DNA of 64,000 nucleotides from Thermogemmatispora sp042408965. Its GTDB lineage: Bacteria; Chloroflexota; Ktedonobacteria; Ktedonobacterales; Ktedonobacteraceae. Both the position numbers and the translations under genes were made by a program. The notes under the pieces were generated by a model. It did not search any database. It saw only the letters and a program-made list of their open reading frames with translations, and was not told the origin of the DNA. The stretch spans positions 5,824-69,823 of the forward strand of contig JBHOQN010000003.1 of assembly GCA_042408965.1 (NCBI GenBank), written 5' to 3'. Shown piece by piece: positions 52,352-60,561 of this stretch; within the stretch, counting starts at the first letter, position 1, and every line of letters begins with the position of its first letter.

Positions 52352-53587
52352 ATGATGAGAGACCATCACCAGTATGCGACAGCGCGCGCCCACCTGAGCG
52401 GGTCGACCCCTGCTGGCCAGCGCACGAGCGGAGACCTCTCCAGCGGCTCGCTGGCCGGACGTATCGCCACCTTTGTCAGCGCGCGGCAGCGTACACCCCT
52501 GCCAGCCTACTATCGGCCACGCATCGGCCTGCTCTCCTCCAGCGGCTGCATGCGCGACGGCGGCTGGCCCGTGTACGCCGGCGATGCGGCGACCGTGAAC
52601 GCCATTTTTGAGGCCGGCGGCGATCCGGTGGTCATTCCGACGCTGCCCATTCTGCAGGGTTGCGATCCCTTCGATATTCTCAGCGATGAGGACGCCTTCG
52701 AGGAGGTCTTTCGCGTGGTCTGGCCTATTGTGCGCAACCTCGACGGGCTGGTGCTGGCCGGCGGCGGCGACTTCTACTCCTGCCTCTACGGCCACGTGCC
52801 TCATCCGCAGACGGCCACCCCGGAGCTGTGGCGCGATATCTGGGAGCGCTATACAGCCCTGCTGGCCTGGCTGCTCTGCATCCCCACGCTGGGAATCTGC
52901 CGCGGCATGCAGGTGATGAACGTCGTACGTGGCGGCGGCCTCTATCAGGACATTCGCTCGCAGTGGCCGCGCCATATGCCGCCGCTGGTGCCACACCGCG
53001 CACGGGGACGCATCAGCGCCGACAACTGGGTGGAGCATCCGATCGCCGTGCATCCACGCAGCCGTCTGGCGCGCATCCTGCGGGGTCCCGATGCACGGGC
53101 GCCGCAGCGCCAGTATATTGAGGCCGTGCTCTCGATGCACCACCAGATCGTTGGCTATCTGACGCCCGACGCCGAGGTGGTCGGCTATCTGGCCCCCGGC
53201 ATGAGCGTCGGTGCCACGGCCCCCGACGGCGTGATCGAGGCCATTGAGGAGAGCGATACACGCCGCTTCTGGGTGGCGGTGCAGTTCCACCCCGAATGGG
53301 TGGTCTATCTTGGCTGGGCCCACAGCCTCTTCGCCTCGCATATCGATGCCAGCTATCACTACGCCTCACTGGCCCTGGAGGAGCTGGACACCTTCCTCCC
53401 GGAGATCCACGCCTGGCTGCGCGAATGCGACTATGCTCTGCTCTATCGCCAACAACCCGCCGTCCCATCCGCCACCGTGGTGAGCGAGCGGCCGGAGATG
53501 GGCACGGCCTCTACTGGCGAGATCGAGATGCTGCGCGCGCGCACCCGCCTGCATTCCCTGCTGGAGGAGGAGGCCCAGGCCATCTGA
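52352..53587 (+). CDS. Class I glutamine amidotransferase-like protein (peptidase C26, gamma-glutamyl hydrolase type)
   Basis: A 411-residue protein of the C26 family, which includes gamma-glutamyl-GABA hydrolase (PuuD) and other gamma-glutamyl hydrolases. The first 50 residues are disordered. The fold starts RIGLLSSSGCMRDGG and continues with the oxyanion region LDGLVLAGGGDFYSCLYG, the nucleophile elbow LGICRGMQVMN (Cys near 187) and the His-Glu pair in VAVQFHPEWVVY. SMHHQIVGYLTPDAEVVG is the family's usual histidine-containing loop. A longer N-terminus and C-terminal tail set it apart from PuuD (about 250 residues), so the substrate is uncertain. It starts 28 bases after the preceding stop, suggesting an operon. 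Confidence 0.82.
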   Translation: MMRDHHQYATARAHLSGSTPAGQRTSGDLSSGSLAGRIATFVSARQRTPLPAYYRPRIGLLSSSGCMRDGGWPVYAGDAATVNAIFEAGGDPVVIPTLPILQGCDPFDILSDEDAFEEVFRVVWPIVRNLDGLVLAGGGDFYSCLYGHVPHPQTATPELWRDIWERYTALLAWLLCIPTLGICRGMQVMNVVRGGGLYQDIRSQWPRHMPPLVPHRARGRISADNWVEHPIAVHPRSRLARILRGPDARAPQRQYIEAVLSMHHQIVGYLTPDAEVVGYLAPGMSVGATAPDGVIEAIEESDTRRFWVAVQFHPEWVVYLGWAHSLFASHIDASYHYASLALEELDTFLPEIHAWLRECDYALLYRQQPAVPSATVVSERPEMGTASTGEIEMLRARTRLHSLLEEEAQAI

Positions 53588-53677
53588 GCGAGGCGCTGGT
53601 CTCGTGAGCTGACGAAGAGAGCGGCAAACGCGAGCTGTGCTGAGGTTCTCAAGAGAAGACGTCCAGAGGAAACCGCC

Positions 53678-55204
53678 ATGAGCTACGCTCAGTTCACTGT
53701 CAAACGCCTGGATGCCGTAATCGGCAGGCGCCTCTTCAACGCCTGCTGGTTCGTGACCAGCATCGGCGTCAGCATTCTGCAGATGCGTCTGGTTGCCCGT
53801 GCCTGGTATCAGAGCGGGCTGGTGCTGGCGTTGGCCCCGATCGCCGTGGCCTGGATGACTGGCGCCCTGCTGGCCGCGGTGCTGCTGGGAAGGCAGCGTC
53901 AGAGTGCGCCACGCTTCTGGGGAAGCGGTCTGCTGATCTGCGCGCTCCTCGAGCTGGCGCTGCCACTGACAGAGCGCCTCGCGCTGCAGGTCTGGATCGC
54001 GCTTGGCGAGCTGGCGCTGCTGGCCTTCTTCTTTGGTCTGCTCAGCACCGCCTGGCTTGTGCAGCGGCGGCCCTGGCCGGCGGTTGATGAGTGGGTAGTG
54101 CTGGCGCGTGGCGCCCTCTCGACGATGCTCGCGCTGGGCGCCGTCTGGCTTGTGCCACAGTGGTCGGGAGTACTGGATCTTATCTGCCTCTCTCCACTGC
54201 TGCTGCTGGACTGCTGGCCCACGGCCCGCTCTCCCCTGCCGACGCCTGGCCGGATGGTGGACAACTGGTTCGACACCACCGAAGGGGCCAACCGCTGGCG
54301 CGTGCAGCTCAACGCGAGCTGGCTACTACGTGGCGGCTGGTGGCGCTATCTCGCGCAGCGCGGCCAGCTTGCGCTCGTCATCCTGGCCAGCAGCCTCTCG
54401 ATCCTGCTGGGGAGCATCTGGAGCGTTCTCCCCACGCCCTTCGCGGGGGTCCTGCTGCGTCAGGGGGCGCTCAGCACCCTGCTCTGGATGATCGCCGGCC
54501 AGGTGCTGGCCGTGGCGCTCACGCTGGGACTCGTCGGCGTCCTGCGCGGTGTGCTGGGTCCCGCTGACCGCCTGATTCCGGCGCGCTGGCGCCAGTCCTG
54601 CTGGGCGGTGGCCCTCTGTATGCCCTTTGTCATGGCCGCCTCCCTGCTGGCGCTCGGTCTGCCCATGCTGCAGGCCCCCTGGTGGCTGGCATTGAGCCTG
54701 AGCCTCTACACCGCTGCGGCTACCGTCTGGGGTATCCTGCTGCCTCGTCTGAGGCCCAGCCTGAGCACCGTCATCTTCTCGCAGCGCCATCTGATCCAGC
54801 GTCAGCGCAGTGGCCAGCTCGACAAGGGCCACCTGGCTTACGAGCGTGCCCAGGAGGAATACGTCAACCGCTTTCTCTTCGCTGCCGAAGGTCTGCTGAC
54901 CATCTTGCTCGTGCCCCTGGTGAGCTGGCTGAGCGACCGCTGGAGCGTCGACGGCGTCCTGGTCGCCGCCGGCCGCTTTATCCTGCTCTTCCTGGTACTA
55001 TCGGTTGCTGCGATTGGATTACAGCGCGAGATCAGGTATAGACGTGTAGAGAGCATGGAGCAGGCCGCGCGGCAGATTCAGTGGAAGCCGCCGCAGAGCG
55101 CCATTACGGAGCCACTGGAGCCACTTGCCATGAACGGTGAGCAGGCCTTCTTCGATGACGTTCGTCTGTTTTTACAGCAGAGACACTATGAACAGGAGCC
55201 ATAG
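53678..55204 (+). CDS. Polytopic membrane protein of unknown function
   Basis: A 508-residue protein with about eleven to twelve hydrophobic helices and Arg/Trp-rich loops (for example QRRPWPAVDEWVVLARGAL). I do not recognise a family: there is no MFS A-motif or ABC signature. It could be a transporter or exporter with MFS-like topology. The region around 236-300 contains three closely spaced helices. The cytoplasmic C-terminal 70 residues (from about 440) are charged. AGAGGA lies about nine bases before the ATG. Its last 17 bases overlap the start of the laminin-G-like gene at 55188, so the two are translated together. Confidence 0.55.
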   Translation: MSYAQFTVKRLDAVIGRRLFNACWFVTSIGVSILQMRLVARAWYQSGLVLALAPIAVAWMTGALLAAVLLGRQRQSAPRFWGSGLLICALLELALPLTERLALQVWIALGELALLAFFFGLLSTAWLVQRRPWPAVDEWVVLARGALSTMLALGAVWLVPQWSGVLDLICLSPLLLLDCWPTARSPLPTPGRMVDNWFDTTEGANRWRVQLNASWLLRGGWWRYLAQRGQLALVILASSLSILLGSIWSVLPTPFAGVLLRQGALSTLLWMIAGQVLAVALTLGLVGVLRGVLGPADRLIPARWRQSCWAVALCMPFVMAASLLALGLPMLQAPWWLALSLSLYTAAATVWGILLPRLRPSLSTVIFSQRHLIQRQRSGQLDKGHLAYERAQEEYVNRFLFAAEGLLTILLVPLVSWLSDRWSVDGVLVAAGRFILLFLVLSVAAIGLQREIRYRRVESMEQAARQIQWKPPQSAITEPLEPLAMNGEQAFFDDVRLFLQQRHYEQEP

Positions 55205-56258
55205 CAAGCGATACAACGGCGAGCAGGCCGAGTATAGCAGCGTGAGCGACGCGCACACGACGGAGCCCGGCGCCGGCATGAGCCCGGGTCCCTCGCGCCG
55301 ACGTGCCGGCGCACAGGCCCTCTATGATCCTGAGCGAGCGGCGGACACAGCTCACCCTGGCGCTCCCTCCCGACCTGTTGCTGCGCGGCGCTCGCGACCA
55401 GCACCGGCTGCGACGGCAGCGTCTCTGCCGCCACAGCAGAACGGGCCGCACTTCGCCAGGCCCATGAGCTGGCTCGCGTTCATGCTCCTGGGTATGCTGG
55501 TCAGTGCCACGCTGCTTTCGATCATTGCGCTGCCCTCCATTGAGGCGGCGCTGACCCTGCCCGTTGCAGCCAGCCCGGCGCCGGGTCGGCCCGCCAGTGG
55601 TCCCGCTGCCACCGCCACGTCCCTGCCCACACGAGACAGTGTGGGCAGCATGCCCGCCGGGATGACACGCCAGCCGGGCGATGGCGTGCTGCTCGCTCTG
55701 GACAGCTTCCAGCGCGCCGATCAGAGCGCCTGGGGTACCGCCAGCGACGGCCATCGCTGGCAGGCTGATGCCACCGACGGCGCCATCTTCTCGATCGCCA
55801 ACCATCAGGGGCGGATCGCCAACGGCAAGGGAGCCTATAACGCCATTCTCGGCCCGACTTTCAGCGCTGGCGAGGTCTTCTTCACCGGCAGCATCAGCCG
55901 CTTTCAGCAGGCCAACCTGGGAGCGGTGCTGCGCTGGGTCGATGCCAACGACTGGTACAAAGCCTACATCGACGGCAGCCAGCTCGTGCTGCTCAAGAGC
56001 AACGGCGGTATGAGCACGCGCCTGGCCGCCGTCGCCTTTGTCGCTCGTGCCGGTGGCACCTACAGCCTGCGCTTCCGTATCAGCGGTGACCTCCTGCAGG
56101 CGCGCGCCTGGCCGGCCGGCTCGCCCGAGCCCGCGCGCTGGATGGTCAGCGCCCATGATACCAGCCTGCAGAGCGGATTCGGTGGTCTGCGCCTCTTCAC
56201 CGCCCCTGGCATCGTCATCCACATCTCCGCCTTTGCAGAGATGCTCGTCACCGACTGA
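55188..56258 (+). CDS. Single-pass membrane protein with laminin-G-like outer domain (divergent relative of the 27-32 kb array)
   Basis: A 356-residue protein starting at ATG 55188, overlapping the preceding gene. A 90-residue disordered, Arg/Pro/Ala-rich cytoplasmic region is followed by a membrane helix at about residues 96-120 and a Pro/Ala/Thr stalk. The outer domain (about 175-356) has VFFTGSISRFQQANLGAVLR, WYKAYIDGSQLVLLKSN and GGTYSLRFRISGDLLQA, matching the laminin-G/DUF1080-type beta sandwich of paralogues 1-4 in layout but with low similarity. No zinc ribbon. Its ribosome site is weak, in line with coupling to the upstream gene. Probable surface or ligand-binding role. Confidence 0.65.
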   Translation: MNRSHSKRYNGEQAEYSSVSDAHTTEPGAGMSPGPSRRRAGAQALYDPERAADTAHPGAPSRPVAARRSRPAPAATAASLPPQQNGPHFARPMSWLAFMLLGMLVSATLLSIIALPSIEAALTLPVAASPAPGRPASGPAATATSLPTRDSVGSMPAGMTRQPGDGVLLALDSFQRADQSAWGTASDGHRWQADATDGAIFSIANHQGRIANGKGAYNAILGPTFSAGEVFFTGSISRFQQANLGAVLRWVDANDWYKAYIDGSQLVLLKSNGGMSTRLAAVAFVARAGGTYSLRFRISGDLLQARAWPAGSPEPARWMVSAHDTSLQSGFGGLRLFTAPGIVIHISAFAEMLVTD

Positions 56259-56582
56259 GCGCCGCGTCGTGCCGCTCTGCTCTGATGGGACAGGGCGGCG
56301 CGCCGCCTCGCTGCCCGCCTGCAGCTTTAGGACTTTTCGGCTAGACAGTCAACCGGAACTGATGGCGTGAAACAAGCGCTGAAGCCGTTTGCACCCCGAC
56401 GTTAGACAGGCCATTCCCCGTCGGCACTGAGTAATATGATCAGCAGAAGTACTCAGTGTCGATCTTCAAGCTCCTCACATGTCTTCAGCCAGCACCTGAT
56501 TACCCTGTTCTATGATGCCATTGAAATCAGACTCTTGTAGTGCGTTCCTGTACAAGGAGGAAAAGATAGGGGAACAGGTCTT
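56259..56582. promoter_or_regulatory. Structured leader upstream of the amino-acid permease
   Basis: No gene in these 324 bases. CCGACG at 56396-56401 pairs with CGTCGG at 56419-56424. Adjacent to it, CACTGAGTA at 56425-56433 pairs perfectly with TACTCAGTG at 56450-56458 (9 bp, 16-base loop). AAGGAGG at about 56554 is 28 bases upstream of the permease start, too far to serve it. The two stacked hairpins could be a protein- or ligand-controlled leader; no known riboswitch class matches. Confidence 0.4.
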
Positions 56583-58172
56583 ATGCTCACACAATCGCAG
56601 CGAGATGTCACGAGCATCAGCCGCCGCGGGAAGGCTCTGCGAAACACCGATGCACTCCCCCAGGGCGTTGCTCAGGGACCGGGGCAACAGCGTCTGGAAG
56701 GGAGCAAGGCCGAGATGCGAGAGGAGGGAGAGCTCGCCTCGGAGCACTACGTTCCGCGCGTCATGCCGCGCATGCTCACCACGGGCGACATGACGGCCAC
56801 GTTTCTGCTGATCGTCTTCTTCATTACCAACGCCACCAGTGCCGTCGGTGGAGGAGCGGCGGCCTTCACTTACTGGGGCATTGGCGCTCTCACCTTCTTC
56901 ATTCCCGGCGTGATCGCCACCGCGCAGCTCGGCGTCATGTTTCCCCATGAAGGCTCGCTCTACAACTGGACCCACAAGGCCTTTGGCGGCTACTGGAGCT
57001 TTTTCGCTGCCTTCTGCGCCTGGTTTCCCGGAGTACTGGTTATCATCAGCGCCGGCGATGTCATCGTCGCCTATCTGCAGGGGCTCAACAGCAACTGGCT
57101 GACCGAGCCCTGGCAGCAGGGATTGCTCATCATGCTCCTGATAGTCGGCACCGCCCTGCTGGCCATCCAGCGCCAGAGCAGCGTGCAGAAGCTCGTCAAC
57201 ATCGTCGCCTGGGCGACCTTTGTCGCCGTGGTCCTGCTCGCGCTGGCCGCGCTCATGTGGCTGATCAGCGGGCACCAGCCCCAGAGCAGCTTCAGCCATC
57301 TCTCCGACTGGAGCATTCGCTTTGACAAGGATAGCGGGAACCTCTATCTCTTCGGATTGATCACCCTGGCCTATCTGGGAACCGAGGTGCCCTTGAACAT
57401 GGGCGGGGAGATCGTCGGACGCAGAGTGATCACCCGCCATCTCTTCTGGGGGACCCTGCTGGTCATCGGTGGCTATGCGATCGCCACCTTCGCCCTGCTC
57501 GTCGTCGCCGGGCCGGTCAGGGGGGCTGCACCCTTTGCCCTGGTAAGCGTCGTCGATCTGGCACTGGGCAAGTTTCTGGGCAATGTCACGGCGCTCTGCC
57601 TGATGAGCTTCTTCGTCATGGCGATGGTCGTCTACAACTACGCCTATGCGCGCCTGCTCATGGTGGCCGGCATCGATCAGCGCCTCCCCGTGCGGGTGGT
57701 GCGTCTCAATCGACAGCGCGTGCCCGCCAATGCCATCGTCTTTCAGGCTGTAGTCGCCCTGCTGGTGACCGCCTTCGTCTTCCTGCTGGCGCCCTATACC
57801 ATCCAGATCACCAGCCCGCAGAACCTCTCGACCGAGGTCTATAACGTTATGCTGGCCTCCTCCACGCTGGTGTGGGCCTTCTCGGCGGGGTTCCTCTTCT
57901 TCAACCTGGTGCGTCTGCACGGGACGCGGCGTGCGTTGCTCGAAGAGCGGCGCATCTTCCCGCGGCCTGTGCTGTGGGCAAGCATCATGCTCGGCTCGAC
58001 CGCCTGTCTGCTGGCGATCCTTGGCACCCTCTTCTACTCCTGGACCAGTCTGATCACCAATACACAGTGGTTCTACATCATCAGTGTCCTGACCTTTGCC
58101 TATCTGGTGATTGCCGCCATCGGCAGCATGTTCGCCAATAGCGAAGCCACCTGGGAGAGTTCAAAAGCCTGA
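56583..58172 (+). CDS. Amino-acid permease (APC superfamily)
   Basis: A 529-residue APC-superfamily permease with about twelve membrane helices. The 60-residue cytoplasmic N-terminus is followed by helix 1 with MTATFLLIVFFITNATSAVG and helix 2-3 around FFIPGVIATAQLGVMFPHEG, where FPHEGSLYNWTHKAFGGYW is the conserved loop of amino-acid and polyamine permeases. TYLGTEVPLN-type sequence in helix 6 (ITLAYLGTEVPLNMGGEIVG) is the family's unwound-helix region. Substrate unknown; an amino acid, GABA or polyamine would suit the nearby C26 amidotransferase. The ribosome site is weak (AGG about eight bases before the ATG). Confidence 0.83.
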   Translation: MLTQSQRDVTSISRRGKALRNTDALPQGVAQGPGQQRLEGSKAEMREEGELASEHYVPRVMPRMLTTGDMTATFLLIVFFITNATSAVGGGAAAFTYWGIGALTFFIPGVIATAQLGVMFPHEGSLYNWTHKAFGGYWSFFAAFCAWFPGVLVIISAGDVIVAYLQGLNSNWLTEPWQQGLLIMLLIVGTALLAIQRQSSVQKLVNIVAWATFVAVVLLALAALMWLISGHQPQSSFSHLSDWSIRFDKDSGNLYLFGLITLAYLGTEVPLNMGGEIVGRRVITRHLFWGTLLVIGGYAIATFALLVVAGPVRGAAPFALVSVVDLALGKFLGNVTALCLMSFFVMAMVVYNYAYARLLMVAGIDQRLPVRVVRLNRQRVPANAIVFQAVVALLVTAFVFLLAPYTIQITSPQNLSTEVYNVMLASSTLVWAFSAGFLFFNLVRLHGTRRALLEERRIFPRPVLWASIMLGSTACLLAILGTLFYSWTSLITNTQWFYIISVLTFAYLVIAAIGSMFANSEATWESSKA

Positions 58173-58231
58173 GCCGGGCCTGCGCTCGTGCAGGTCCCCG
58201 CGTGAGTGGATCTGGATCGGTTGCGGGCGCC

Positions 58232-58263
58232 GAGCGAGCGCCGAGCGCCGAGCGCCGAGCGCG
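58232..58263. repeat. GAGCGCC heptanucleotide array
   Basis: About four units of a 7-base repeat (GCGCCGA phase) in the gap between the convergent permease and dppC genes. Confidence 0.7.
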
Positions 58264-58298
58264 GCAGAGCCACCTGGGCCAGAGAGGAGGACGTACAG

Positions 58299-58337
58299 AG
58301 GATTGAGGACGCGCGGGGGGGCACGATCCTCAATCCT
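58299..58337. terminator. Hairpin overlapping the dppC stop codon
   Basis: AGGATTGAGGA at 58299-58309 is exactly complementary to TCCTCAATCCT at 58327-58337 (11 bp). The stem contains the stop codon of the leftward permease gene and lies between convergent genes; a bidirectional terminator is likely. Confidence 0.55.
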
Positions 58338-59439
58338 TCGAGCGCGGGTCAAAGGCGTCGCGCAGGCCGTCGCCCAGGAACGAGAAGCAGAGGACGATCA
58401 ATGCCAGCACGGTCGTTGGAACCAGGATCTCCCAGGGATGGGTATTGATATAGGGAGTGGCGTCGGAGATCATCAGACCCAGGCTGGCGCCGGGTGCCTG
58501 CACACCCAGGCCGAGCACACTGATGCCAGCCTCGCCGATGATCGTGTTGGAGATATTGAGCGTAGCTGCCACAACGACAATGCTCATCAGGTTAGGCACG
58601 ATATGGCGCACGATGATACGCAGATTGCTCGATCCAGCCGTGCGCGCCGCCTCGATGAACTGTTGCTCCTTGAGTTGCAGCGTTTGCCCGCGAACGTAGC
58701 GCGCCATCAGCGGCCAGACTGTGATCGCCAGGGCCAGCGAGACCAGCAGCAGGCGGCCATTGCCGTTGGGGCCGATGATCGGCAGCTTTGCCAGTGCGTC
58801 AGAGGCACCAGGGCCGATGATGCCCGTCAGCAGGATTGCGAAGAGCAGGCCGGGAAAGGCGAACATCAGGTCCGTGAAGCGGGCCAGGAGCTGGTCGACC
58901 CAGCCGCCGAAGTAGCCAGCCAGCACCCCGACGGTCAGACCGAGCACAATATCGACAATCTCAACCAGGGTGGCCACCGTGATGGAGATCAGCATGCCCT
59001 GCATCAGGCGGGCCAGGATGTCCCGTCCCAGGTCGTCGGTTCCAAGCCAGTATTGCGCCGAGGGTCCTTCATCCTGGCGAATCAGCTCCTCGTGGTAGTA
59101 GCTATGGTAGACACTGGCCGGCACCGGGCCGTTCTGCGGACTCTGGTAGATGCCCCCAATGTGCTGGTAGATCAGTGGACCGATAAGGGCGATCAGTACG
59201 AAGAGCACAATCAGCACCAGGCTGGCCATAGCGCGCTTATCGCGTCGCAGGCGGCGCAATGACTCCTGCAGAGGCGTGGGCGAGTGGCGCCGCTCGCTCT
59301 CCTCCTCCAGTACCTCCAGGCCAGGTGTTCCAGGCGTGGCAGCCAGGGCCAGCAGATCGCCCGGCGGAGGAAGCGGTCCCTCATCAGGGAGCATAAAGCC
59401 CTCCGCTGCCGATTCTGGTGGTCTCTCTTGCGCATCCAT
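58330..59439 (-). CDS. Oligopeptide/dipeptide-type ABC transporter permease (DppC/OppC)
   Basis: A 369-residue permease of the OppC/DppC class. A long charged cytoplasmic N-terminus (about 1-75) ends in SLRRLRRDKRAMASLVLIVL, the usual start of helix 1. After the extracytoplasmic region, the coupling loop reads EAARTAGSSNLRIIVRHIVP (about 265-284), matching the EAA motif, followed by two more helices and a short tail. The start at ATG 59439 has AGGAGG seven bases upstream; the ATG at 59487 gives extra residues without a ribosome site. It follows dppB by 19 bases. Confidence 0.92.
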   Translation of the reverse strand: MDAQERPPESAAEGFMLPDEGPLPPPGDLLALAATPGTPGLEVLEEESERRHSPTPLQESLRRLRRDKRAMASLVLIVLFVLIALIGPLIYQHIGGIYQSPQNGPVPASVYHSYYHEELIRQDEGPSAQYWLGTDDLGRDILARLMQGMLISITVATLVEIVDIVLGLTVGVLAGYFGGWVDQLLARFTDLMFAFPGLLFAILLTGIIGPGASDALAKLPIIGPNGNGRLLLVSLALAITVWPLMARYVRGQTLQLKEQQFIEAARTAGSSNLRIIVRHIVPNLMSIVVVAATLNISNTIIGEAGISVLGLGVQAPGASLGLMISDATPYINTHPWEILVPTTVLALIVLCFSFLGDGLRDAFDPRSKD

Positions 59440-59458
59440 CAGCGTTCCTCCTCTGCTC

Positions 59459-60418
59459 TTACTCGATCCTGATGCGGGGATCAACAATCGTGTAGAGAAT
59501 GTCTGAGATCAGGTTCCCGACAACCACGCAGGTTGCCAGCAAGACCACTGTGGCCTGAATCACCGGGTAGTCGAGATCCGTCAGCGACTGTAGAGAGATC
59601 TGCCCGATGCCAGGAATATTAAAGATCTCCTCGATGAAGAAGGTGCTGCTCACCAGGAGGCCGATGGCCACGCCGAGCACGGTGATCAGAGGGATCAGGG
59701 CATTGCGCAGGGCATGCCAGTAGATGACGATGCGCTCATGCAGGCCCTTGGCACGGGCTGTGCGCACGAAATCCTGATGGAGAACCTCCAGCATGGTGGT
59801 GCGGGCCAGGCGGGCGAAATAGGCGTAGCCGGCGGCGCCATAGACCAGGATGGGCACGATCTTGGGCTGAAGATCCTCCCAGTCGTATTGCCAGGCCGCT
59901 CCCCAGGAGGAGGAGGGCCAGCTCGCCCCGCTATGCCTGTCGAGCCAGACGATGATCACCTGGGCGATGATGGCGATGACGAAAGGAGGCAGGGCGTAAA
60001 TAATGAGCGAGACGCCCATGTTGAGCGTATCGAGCCAGGTGTTCGCCCGCAGTGCCGAGAGGATGCCCACCGGTATGCCCAGCAGTAACTCCACCATCAG
60101 GCCCCAGAAGGCCAGCTCCAGCGAGACCGGAACGCCATCTTTGAGGATATCCCAGACGGGGCGGTTCTGGTATTTGAAGGAGATGCCAAAGTCCAGCCGC
60201 GCGAGATGGGTGATGAAATTATAGTACTGCTGATACCAGGGGAGATCCAATCCGTAAGCGTGGCGCAGCATCAGCCAGGTGTGGTAGTCGAAGTGGTCGC
60301 CCATCTGCTGGCGAATAGGATCTCCGGGGGCGAAATATCCCATAATGAACGTAATAAAGGTGATGCCGATAATCACAAAGAGCAATCCGATCAGCCGCTT
60401 CACCAGAAACTGCAGCAT
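59459..60418 (-). CDS. Oligopeptide/dipeptide-type ABC transporter permease (DppB/OppB)
   Basis: A 319-residue permease with six membrane helices. The N-terminus LVKRLIGLLFVIIGITFITF with YFAPGDPIRQQMG is typical of OppB/DppB. The coupling loop is VRTARAKGLHERIVIYWHAL (about 216-235), the permease EAA-like motif, followed by ALIPLITVLGVAIG. The C-terminus ends in LISDILYTIVDPRIRIE, another family signature. GAGGA lies seven bases before the ATG. Transcribed between the binding-protein gene and dppC. Confidence 0.93.
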   Translation of the reverse strand: MLQFLVKRLIGLLFVIIGITFITFIMGYFAPGDPIRQQMGDHFDYHTWLMLRHAYGLDLPWYQQYYNFITHLARLDFGISFKYQNRPVWDILKDGVPVSLELAFWGLMVELLLGIPVGILSALRANTWLDTLNMGVSLIIYALPPFVIAIIAQVIIVWLDRHSGASWPSSSWGAAWQYDWEDLQPKIVPILVYGAAGYAYFARLARTTMLEVLHQDFVRTARAKGLHERIVIYWHALRNALIPLITVLGVAIGLLVSSTFFIEEIFNIPGIGQISLQSLTDLDYPVIQATVVLLATCVVVGNLISDILYTIVDPRIRIE

Positions 60419-60493
60419 TGCTCAGTCCTCGCTTTCTTGCTCAGGGCCACAGGCTGGAGATGGGACCTGTCTCCTGCGCCCTGGCCTCTCCCT

Positions 60494-60535
60494 CCCTGTG
60501 CACAGGGAAGCCTGGCACCCTGAAGGATGCCAGGC
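60494..60535 (-). promoter_or_regulatory. Two hairpins between the binding-protein gene and dppB
   Basis: CCCTGTGCACAGGG at 60494-60507 is a perfect palindrome, and GCCTGGCA at 60510-60517 pairs with TGCCAGGC at 60528-60535 (8 bp, ten-base loop). Such structures between a binding protein and its permeases commonly stabilise the upstream mRNA so that more binding protein is made; here that is inferred from position. Confidence 0.55.
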
Positions 60536-60561
60536 CTGGTTCCTGCCGCAGCGGCGCGCTG

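Noticed and set aside
56475..57920. Minus-strand open frame of 481 codons opposite the amino-acid permease
   Set aside because: Its composition (Gly, Glu, Asp, Gln-rich without domains) is the reverse of membrane-helix codons.
58111..59262. Plus-strand open frame of 383 codons opposite dppC
   Set aside because: It is antisense to membrane-helix codons, and its N-terminal part overlaps the heptamer repeat and the terminator.
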